Source: JAAAPF01 sp964481035 (GTDB lineage Bacteria > Pseudomonadota > Alphaproteobacteria > Geminicoccales > Geminicoccaceae). Taken from it: 15,024 nucleotides of DNA. This document shows, in pieces, positions 1 through 5,647 of the stretch. The number at the start of each line of letters is the position of its first letter. Position 1 is the first letter of the stretch. The DNA is taken from the NCBI GenBank assembly GCA_964481035.1, contig CAYZSE010000086.1, positions 1 to 15,024 on the forward strand. Direction: 5' to 3'. The translations under genes were made by a program, and so were the position numbers. The notes under the pieces are model-generated. The model made no database searches. It was given only the letters and a program-made list of their open reading frames with translations, and was not told the DNA's origin.

Positions 1-1
1 T

Positions 2-34
2 TTCCCGGTCGACCGCGGGCCGTGGGGGCCTTAA
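2..34 (+). CDS. Possible 3' end of an upstream gene (partial)
   Basis: One forward frame is open from the window edge and ends at a TAA at 32-34, reading FPVDRGPWGP. It stops 9 bases before the ABC ATPase start. Such ATPase genes normally follow their permease genes, so this could be the C-terminus of a permease, but ten residues cannot establish that. Another forward frame is also open here. This is a positional guess only. Confidence 0.25.
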   Translation, partial: FPVDRGPWGP

Positions 35-43
35 GCGTCGGGG

Positions 44-814
44 ATGGCCGAGATCGCGCTCGAAGCGCTCGACATCCACAAGCGGTTCGCGGCCGTCGAG
101 GTCCTGAAGGGGATCTCGGTGACGGCCAGGAAGGGCGACGTCATCGCCATGCTGGGTGCGTCCGGCTCCGGCAAGAGCACCTTCTTGCGCTGCGTCAACC
201 TGTTGGAGCGGCCGAACCGGGGGTGCATCCGCGTCGCCGGCGAGGAGCTGCGGCTGCGCGAGCGGGCCGGCGCGCTCGAGCCGGTCGACCGCCGCCAGCT
301 CGAACGGTTCCGTACCAAGCTCGGCTTCGTCTTCCAGCAGTTCAATCTCTGGTCGCACCTGACGATCCTCGAGAACGTCATCGAAGCACCGGTGCACGTC
401 CTCGGCCGCCCGCGTAAAGAGGCGATCGAGGAGGCCGAGGCGCTGCTCGACAAGGTCGGCATCCATGCGCGGAAGGACGCCTACCCGGCGCAGATCTCGG
501 GCGGCCAGCAGCAGCGCGCGGCGATCGCCAGGGCGCTGGCCGTGCACCCCGAGGTGCTCTTGTTCGACGAGCCGACCTCGGCACTCGACCCGGAGCTGGT
601 CGGCGAGGTGCTGCGGGTGATGCGCGACCTCGCCGGCGAGGGGCGGACGATGATCGTCGTCACCCACGAGATGGGCTTCGCCCGCGAGGTCTCCGAGCGC
701 GTCATCTTCCTGCACCAGGGCCGCATCGAAGAGGACGGCCCGCCCGGCGAGGTCTTCACGAAGCCGCGCTCGGAGCGGTTCAAGCAGTTCATCCAGCAGG
801 TGCACAGCCGCTGA
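44..814 (+). CDS. Polar amino-acid ABC transporter ATP-binding protein (HisP/GlnQ type)
   Basis: This 256-residue ATPase would energise an inner-membrane importer for polar or basic amino acids, working with two permeases and a periplasmic binding protein that are not in the window. All nucleotide-binding motifs are visible: Walker A GASGSGKS (38-45), Q-loop FQQFNLW (97-103), signature ISGGQQQR (151-158), Walker B LLFDEP (172-177, catalytic E176), D-loop SALD (179-182) and H-loop histidine 208 in VTHEMGFA. The short tail VFTKPRSERFKQFI and the size match the HisP/GlnQ family, whose members are about 240-260 residues. The ATG at 44 gives the expected N-terminus, although its upstream sequence is only a weak Shine-Dalgarno match. 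The signature begins with I where L is usual, a mild variation. The substrate cannot be read from the sequence. It converges on bioY. Confidence 0.93.
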   Translation: MAEIALEALDIHKRFAAVEVLKGISVTARKGDVIAMLGASGSGKSTFLRCVNLLERPNRGCIRVAGEELRLRERAGALEPVDRRQLERFRTKLGFVFQQFNLWSHLTILENVIEAPVHVLGRPRKEAIEEAEALLDKVGIHARKDAYPAQISGGQQQRAAIARALAVHPEVLLFDEPTSALDPELVGEVLRVMRDLAGEGRTMIVVTHEMGFAREVSERVIFLHQGRIEEDGPPGEVFTKPRSERFKQFIQQVHSR

Positions 815-845
815 GCCGGCCGTGCCCCCGTCCGCGCCGGTCGGA

Positions 846-1427
846 TCAAGCCCGATGGCGGGGGCGTTCGAGCAGCCGCAGGCAGGCGACGGCGAGGGCC
901 GACTTCAAGACCATGCCGAGGAGGAACGGCGCAGCACCCACCGCGAAGGCGGCCTCGAGGCCGAGCCCGGCGGCGCCCGCCAGCCAGGCGACGCCGAGCG
1001 CCAGGATCAGGGCGTGCCCGGCGAGCATCAGCGCGAAGGCGGCGACCAGCGTGCGCGCCGCGCCGCGCTCGACGAGCGCGCCCACGAGCATGGCCGCGAT
1101 GAGGAAGGCGGCGAGATAGCCGGCCGTCGGCCCGGCGAGGTGGTGCGCACCCGCGGCCCCGCCCGCGAACACCGGCAGTCCCATCGCCCCCTGCAGCAGA
1201 TAGGCGGCCACGGTGATGCCGCCGAGCCGCCAGCCGTAGACGGCACCGACGAGCAGCATGCCGAAGGTCTGCATGGTCATCGGCACCGGCACCATCGGCA
1301 CCTCGATCCAGGCGGAGGTGGCGAGAAACAACGTCCCGGCGAGCACGAGGAGCGCCTGCCGCGGCCAGGGCGCCCGCCGGCACCACGCGGCAAAGCCGCC
1401 GGATGTCGCGATCGTCGGTTGTGCCAT
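846..1427 (-). CDS. bioY: Biotin transporter S-component BioY
   Basis: BioY is the membrane-embedded biotin-binding subunit of the ECF-type vitamin transporter. It can work with BioMN or, in many bacteria, alone or with shared energising subunits. The 193-residue protein has the family pattern: a hydrophobic first helix (about 24-45), then PVPMTMQTFGMLLVGAVYG (47-65), the glycine-rich YLLQGAMGLPVFAGG (76-90), GPTAGYLAAF (99-108), and further hydrophobic segments near 110-120, 128-150 and 163-185. The start at 1427 is preceded by a good ribosome site (GAGGAGG). The longer reading frame upstream runs antisense-like through GH65 and is not used. Neither bioM, bioN nor biotin synthesis genes are present, so the partner is unknown. 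Biotin control by BirA would be typical, but no operator was recognised in the 110-base gap upstream. Confidence 0.93.
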   Translation of the reverse strand: MAQPTIATSGGFAAWCRRAPWPRQALLVLAGTLFLATSAWIEVPMVPVPMTMQTFGMLLVGAVYGWRLGGITVAAYLLQGAMGLPVFAGGAAGAHHLAGPTAGYLAAFLIAAMLVGALVERGAARTLVAAFALMLAGHALILALGVAWLAGAAGLGLEAAFAVGAAPFLLGMVLKSALAVACLRLLERPRHRA

Positions 1428-1537
1428 CGGCCCGCCTCCTCGGTTGCGCTGCGGCGGCGACGGTAGCCGAGCGAGGACGATTTGCAACACCGCCGGCACC
1501 GCGGCGCGCCGACGACGAAAACGGGCGCCGGCGCGGG

Positions 1538-3952
1538 TCAGGCCGGCACCGACGCGCCCGGTCGCGACCCGCTGCCCCCGTCGCCGGGATCGTCCGCCGC
1601 AGCCGTCTCCGCGAGCTCCGCCACGGGCGAGGCGGGCGTCAGCTCGACGGCCGTGCCGCGGTGGTGGAAGGCGAGGGGCGGGCCGGCCAGCAGCGTGTAG
1701 CGGGTGCGGTCGTGGGCGCATGCGATGGACAGGCGCGAGCCGCGGATCTCGAGGTGGAAGCGCAGGCCCTGCCAGAGCTTGGGCAGGCAGGGATCGAAGC
1801 GGATCTCGCCGCGATGGTCCCTGAGGCCGCCGAAGCCGTAGACCAGCGCCAGCCAGGTGCCGCCGATCGAGGCGATGTGCGCGCCGTGCTTGACGTTGCC
1901 GCCGACGTCCGAGAGGTCCATCGTCGCCGCGAAATGAAAGTACTCGAGCGCCTTGTCGTGCTCGCCGATCTCGTTGGCGATGATGCTCTGCACGCACACC
2001 GACAGCGAGCTGTCGTGGGTCGTCAATGGATCGTAATAGTCGAAGTTCCGCTTCTTCTCCTCACGCGAGAACTCGTGGCTCAAGAGAAACATGGCGAGCA
2101 GGATGTCGGCCTGTTTGATCACCTGGTGGCGATAGAGGTTGAGGGGATGATAATACAATAGGAGCGGGTAGTGTTCGGGCGGGGTGCGGAGGAAGTCCCA
2201 GATCGGCTTGTCGATGAAGCTGTCGTCCTGGAGGTGGATGTTGAGCTTGTCGTCGGTCGGCAGGTACATGTGGGCGGCGGCCTGCTCCCACTCGTCGAGC
2301 TCCTCCTCCTCGAGCGCGGTGTTGCGGACGAGGCGCGCGAAGGCGGCGGGGGCGTCGTCCCGCAGGCGCCGCACGGTCGCCGCGGCGTCGCGCAGGTTCT
2401 CGCGCGCCATCAGGTTGGTGAAGTAGTTGTTGTTGACGATCGCCGTGTACTCGTCCGGCCCGGTCACCCCGGCGATGCAGAACTGCGCGTCCTTGTGGAA
2501 GTTGTAGTAGCCGAGATCGAGCCACAGCCGCGCCGTCTCGACCAGGATCTCGGCGCCGTAGTCGTGCAGAAAGGCGACGTCGCCGGTGATGTCGACGTAC
2601 TTGCGGAGCGCGAAGGCGATGTCGGCGTTGATGTGATATTGCGCGGTGCTGGCGGCATAGTAGGCGGAAGCCTCCTCGCCGCTGATCGTCCGCCAGGGGA
2701 AGAGGCAGCCGCGATGGCCGAGTTCGCGCGCACGCCGGCGCGCCTTGTCGAGCTTGTCGTAGCGGAACTTCAACAGCGAGCGGGCGATGCGCGGGTTGGT
2801 GTAGACGAGGAACGGCAGGACGTAGACCTCGGTGTCCCAGAAGTAGTGCCCCTCGTAGGTCTGCCCGGTGAGGCCGCGGGCGCCGATGCCGGCGCCGTCG
2901 ACGCAGGCCGAGGCCTGGAGGAGCTGGTAGAGGTTCCAGCGGATGACCTGCTGGGTGCGGGCGTCGTGATCGACGACCGCGACGTCGCTCCTGGCCCAGA
3001 ACTCCTGCACCGCCTCGCGCTGGCGGCGCAGCATCGCCGCGACGCCCGCCTCCTTGGCGCTGTCGAGGGTCCAGCCGACCTGGCGGCCCAGCTCCTCGCC
3101 GCTGCGGTGGCGGCTGTGATGGTAGGCGAGGTATTTGGTGAGCCGCACCGGCCGGTCGGCCGCCGCGTCGATGCGGAAGGTGACGCGCGTCGTCTCGCCG
3201 TCGACGCCGCTCTCGACCGTCCAGGGGTTGTCGGTCTCGAGGAGGTGATCCATGCCGCAGGCGACCCGCGCGCCGCTGCGCTGGGTGGCGAAGCTCAACA
3301 GGCCCCGCGTCCCCGCGCAGGCGCTCGCCAGGAGCCCGAGCGCGTGCGCGCCGAGCTGGTTGCCGAGCCGCGGGTCCTCGGGATCGAGCGCGTCGGTCAT
3401 CGGCGCCGTGCGGCCGAGCTCGGAGCTGAAGGTCACCTGCGCGCCCTGGCCCTCGATCCACAGCTCGGCGTCGATCAGCGCGCAGTGCCGGTTGATGAAC
3501 GAGACCAGCCGCGTCGTCCGGTAGTGGACGCACTTGCCGTTCGGGTGGCGCCAGACCAGCCGGCGGACGAGGATGCCCTCGGCGAGATCGAGCCGGCGCG
3601 CGTAGTCCTCGATCTCGCGGCCGTCGACGTCGAACGGCTCGTCGTCGACGTAGAGCTTGAGGATCTTGCCGTCCGGGCAGTTGAGCATGGTCTGCCCGGT
3701 CTCGGGAAAGCCGTAGGCCTTCTCGCCGTAGACGATCGAGCGCAGCTCGTAGAAGCCGTTGAGGTAGGTCCCCGGCTCGACCACCGGATGGTTTTCCTCG
3801 TGGCTGCCCCTGAGCCCGAGATAGCCGTTGGCGAGCGCGAAGATGGTCTCCGCCTCCTGGACGAACTCGCCGGTGTAGACCCGGGCCTCGGCCGCCCACG
3901 GATGGACCGGAAAGAGATCCTCGGGGAGCTGCATGCGGGCACGCAGCACCAC
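1538..3952 (-). CDS. Glycoside hydrolase family 65 disaccharide phosphorylase (maltose/trehalose/kojibiose phosphorylase type)
   Basis: GH65 phosphorylases split an alpha-linked glucose disaccharide with phosphate, giving beta-glucose 1-phosphate and glucose without spending ATP. The 804-residue protein has the N-terminal beta-sandwich (about 15-280), the (alpha/alpha)6 barrel (about 330-710) and a small C-terminal beta domain. Family landmarks are YEGHYFWDTEVY (366-377), the general-acid glutamate E501 in GPDEYT, KQAD (613-616) and the phosphate-loop region HIASIGG (692-698). The GTG at 3952 is chosen because AGGGGAG lies 7 bases upstream; M7 is an alternative. The start lies 3 bases past the stop of the beta-phosphoglucomutase gene, so the two are almost certainly co-translated. 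The last 35 or so residues are low-complexity. The disaccharide (maltose, trehalose, kojibiose or nigerose) cannot be decided from sequence alone. Confidence 0.92.
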   Translation of the reverse strand: MVLRARMQLPEDLFPVHPWAAEARVYTGEFVQEAETIFALANGYLGLRGSHEENHPVVEPGTYLNGFYELRSIVYGEKAYGFPETGQTMLNCPDGKILKLYVDDEPFDVDGREIEDYARRLDLAEGILVRRLVWRHPNGKCVHYRTTRLVSFINRHCALIDAELWIEGQGAQVTFSSELGRTAPMTDALDPEDPRLGNQLGAHALGLLASACAGTRGLLSFATQRSGARVACGMDHLLETDNPWTVESGVDGETTRVTFRIDAAADRPVRLTKYLAYHHSRHRSGEELGRQVGWTLDSAKEAGVAAMLRRQREAVQEFWARSDVAVVDHDARTQQVIRWNLYQLLQASACVDGAGIGARGLTGQTYEGHYFWDTEVYVLPFLVYTNPRIARSLLKFRYDKLDKARRRARELGHRGCLFPWRTISGEEASAYYAASTAQYHINADIAFALRKYVDITGDVAFLHDYGAEILVETARLWLDLGYYNFHKDAQFCIAGVTGPDEYTAIVNNNYFTNLMARENLRDAAATVRRLRDDAPAAFARLVRNTALEEEELDEWEQAAAHMYLPTDDKLNIHLQDDSFIDKPIWDFLRTPPEHYPLLLYYHPLNLYRHQVIKQADILLAMFLLSHEFSREEKKRNFDYYDPLTTHDSSLSVCVQSIIANEIGEHDKALEYFHFAATMDLSDVGGNVKHGAHIASIGGTWLALVYGFGGLRDHRGEIRFDPCLPKLWQGLRFHLEIRGSRLSIACAHDRTRYTLLAGPPLAFHHRGTAVELTPASPVAELAETAAADDPGDGGSGSRPGASVPA

Positions 3953-3955
3953 GGT

Positions 3956-4717
3956 TCAGCTCCCCTTGACGATCGGGTCGTCGACGAGCTCGCCGGCGTC
4001 GCCGACGACGCGGTCGGCGCCGGCGGCGGTGAGGGCGTCGCGGCCGGCGCCGCGATCGATGCCGACGACGAGCCCGAAGCGCCCGTTGCGCCCCGCCTCG
4101 ACGCCGGAGAGCGCGTCCTCGACGACGACGGCGCGCGCCGCCGGCACGCCGAGCGTCGCGGCGGCGGCGAGAAACGCATCCGCCTCGGGCTTGCCGCGCA
4201 GGCCCTGCTCGGCGAGGTCGTTGCCGTCGAAGACCGTGTCGAAGAGCTCGGCCAGCCCGGCCCGCTGGAGGACGGGTCGGCAGTTGCGCGAGGAGGAGAC
4301 GCAGGCGGTCTTGAGGCCCCGCCCCCGGAGCCGGCGCAAGAGCGCCACCGCACCGGCGAAGACGGGCACGCCGTCCTGATCGAGGATCTCGTTGAAGAGG
4401 TCGTTCTTGATGTTGCCGACGGCGCAGACCGTCTCGAAGCCCGGCGCGTCCTCGGGCGTGCCCCAGGGCAGCGTGATCCCGCGCGCGGCGAGGAAGTCGC
4501 GCACGCCCTCGTAGCGCGGCTTGCCGTCGATGTGCTCGACATAGTCCTCGGGCAGCCGCAGGGGCTCGAACGCGCCGCCGCCGGCGCGATGCTCCAAAAA
4601 GCGGTCGAACAAGGCCTTCCAGGCCCGGCCGTGGATGGCCGCGGTGTCGGTGACGACCCCGTCGAGGTCGAAGAGCCAGGCGAGGATGGGCTCGCGGTCG
4701 TGGTCCGGCCTTGCCAT
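3956..4717 (-). CDS. Beta-phosphoglucomutase-like HAD family protein
   Basis: The likely reaction is conversion of beta-glucose 1-phosphate, the product of the downstream GH65 enzyme, to glucose 6-phosphate in the cytoplasm. The 253-residue protein shows HAD subfamily I motifs in order: FDLDGVVTDT (16-25, nucleophile D17 and acid/base D19), motif II serines in CVSSSRN (139-145), motif III lysine K176 in RGKPEADAF, and motif IV VEDALSG (199-205) with E200 and D201. The cap region KPRYEGVRDFLAARG (66-80) is typical of beta-PGM relatives. A longer frame reaches 4798, but the ATG at 4717 sits behind a GAGGGAG ribosome site and starts where the family does. It is followed at once by the GH65 gene, the classic pairing. 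An unrelated sugar-phosphate phosphatase is less likely given the cap and the neighbour. Confidence 0.9.
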   Translation of the reverse strand: MARPDHDREPILAWLFDLDGVVTDTAAIHGRAWKALFDRFLEHRAGGGAFEPLRLPEDYVEHIDGKPRYEGVRDFLAARGITLPWGTPEDAPGFETVCAVGNIKNDLFNEILDQDGVPVFAGAVALLRRLRGRGLKTACVSSSRNCRPVLQRAGLAELFDTVFDGNDLAEQGLRGKPEADAFLAAAATLGVPAARAVVVEDALSGVEAGRNGRFGLVVGIDRGAGRDALTAAGADRVVGDAGELVDDPIVKGS

Positions 4718-4849
4718 TGGTGCTCTCCCTCGGTCGAACGCGGCACGCCAGTGTAGAGCCGAGAACCGCGGTTGGCGCCCCTTCGCTGCTGCGATCATGG
4801 TCGGACACGGAGCCGGATGGGCCCCGCGGCCTCGGCGATGTCCGCGGGC
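4718..4849. other. Intergenic region upstream of the HAD-GH65 unit
   Basis: This 132-base gap separates the beta-PGM start from the end of the next small gene. Both genes lie on the minus strand. The only AT-containing patch on the minus strand includes TACACT near 4750, a weak -10 match without a convincing -35. No hairpin followed by a T-run was found, so the HAD-GH65 pair may be read from its own weak promoter or by read-through from the promoter at 5239-5267. Confidence 0.4.
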
Positions 4850-5200
4850 TCAGCGATGAAAGGGCGTGATGAGCGCGGCCACCAGCTCGCTCTCGTCGAC
4901 GCCGCGGGCGAGGCCGGCGGATGCGAGCGCGCGGACGGCCGCCCGCGCGCCGTCGTACAAGCCGGGCCGAGAGCCGCTGGCGCCGAGCTCCAGCCGCCCC
5001 GTCGCCGCGTTTCGAGCCGAGACACGCCAGCGCACCGGCCCGGCGCCGCAGCGCTCGAGCTCCAGCTCGAACAGCTCGCAGCCGAAACGCACGGCGGTCG
5101 AGCCGTCGCGCCGCTGCACCCGGCGCCGCCCTCCATAGAGGCAATCGCGCGTCTGCAGGGCGCATGCCGACCCTTTGCAGCAACGGCTCGCCGGGTCCAA
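4850..5200 (-). CDS. Hypothetical protein, 116 aa, cysteine-rich N-terminus, TTG start
   Basis: The family is not recognised. The frame has strong G/C bias at third positions throughout, which supports coding. The TTG at 5200 is chosen because GGAGAG lies 8 bases upstream and a well-formed promoter (5239-5267) sits at the right distance. No ATG occurs in frame downstream. The first half has cysteines at 7, 8, 13, 20, 41 and 51 and alternating strand-like stretches such as FELELERC (44-51) and VRWRVSA (56-62). The second half, from YDGARAAVRAL (82-92), looks helical and ends in ELVAALITPFHR. No signal peptide or membrane segment is evident. The early CC pair and the spaced cysteines could bind metal, but this is speculation. 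It may share transcription with the HAD-GH65 pair downstream. Confidence 0.65.
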   Translation of the reverse strand: MDPASRCCKGSACALQTRDCLYGGRRRVQRRDGSTAVRFGCELFELELERCGAGPVRWRVSARNAATGRLELGASGSRPGLYDGARAAVRALASAGLARGVDESELVAALITPFHR

Positions 5201-5223
5201 GGGCTTGGCTCTCCGTGTCGGAT

Positions 5224-5526
5224 TTAAGAATAAAAACCTAAATATCGCCTTCCGTGCCGCCGGTCAATCGCCCACCGTCCCCGCCCCGGCCGGGAACGCC
5301 CGGGGACCCGCGTGCGTTGAGCCCCGAGGCAACCACCATCCGCGAGGTGCGCAAGGGGAGGACACGCGCAATCCGCTTCTTTCCGACCGCCACGCCGATG
5401 CGAACGGCCGCCCGCGGCTGTTGCAGTGGGCCGTCCCTTCTCCTGGCGGCGCTCGGCGGCCACGATCTTGCCGTCGATCAGATCGAGTTCGGCCCGCAGC
5501 TTGTCGAGGTAGGTCTCGCTGCTCAT
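5224..5526 (-). CDS. Small coiled-coil-like protein, probably frameshifted or degraded after residue 30
   Basis: The first 30 residues (MSSETYLDKLRAELDLIDG and onward to ERRQEK) look like a genuine amphipathic helix rich in charged residues. The ATG at 5526 has AAGGAG six bases upstream. After about codon 30 (near 5436, at a GGG on the coding strand) the third-position G/C bias disappears and the sequence becomes arginine- and glycine-rich low complexity. An alternative frame from that point regains high third-position GC and reads VRIGVAVGKKRIARVLPL before ending at a TAG near 5240. This suggests a one-base frameshift, either real decay or an assembly error. The restored product would be about 95 residues. 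The family is not recognised. Confidence 0.45.
   Translation of the reverse strand: MSSETYLDKLRAELDLIDGKIVAAERRQEKGRPTATAAGGRSHRRGGRKEADCACPPLAHLADGGCLGAQRTRVPGRSRPGRGRWAIDRRHGRRYLGFYS
5239..5267 (-). promoter_or_regulatory. Sigma70-type promoter for the 116-aa gene
   Basis: On the minus strand TTGACC (5262-5267) is followed, after exactly 17 bases, by TATTTA (5239-5244). The match is 5 of 6 to the -35 consensus and 4 of 6 to the -10, in a local AT-rich island within very GC-rich DNA. Transcription would begin near 5232, leaving a leader of about 30 bases before the TTG start at 5200, with GGAGAG in between. It overlaps the 3' end of the small upstream frame, which weakens the case for the last part of that frame. 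Confidence 0.6.
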
Positions 5527-5647
5527 CGATGGCTCCTTGCCTGCGCTGTCCCCTCCGCCTCGGCGCCCGGCGCCGTTGCACCGTCGGACGGCGTGGTCTC
5601 CGGCGTCCTCTGCCTTCAGAGCCGCGCCCGCCGCCCACCGCCGTCGG

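Noticed and set aside
815..845. Possible terminator between the convergent ABC ATPase and bioY genes
   Set aside because: Only a five-base GC stem (CCGGC/GCCGG) can be drawn, with a long loop and no T-run on either side.
2171..4756. An 861-codon open frame on the forward strand
   Set aside because: It runs antisense to the HAD and GH65 genes, whose motifs are unambiguous. Its valine/glutamate/leucine-rich composition is what the complementary strand of high-GC coding DNA gives.
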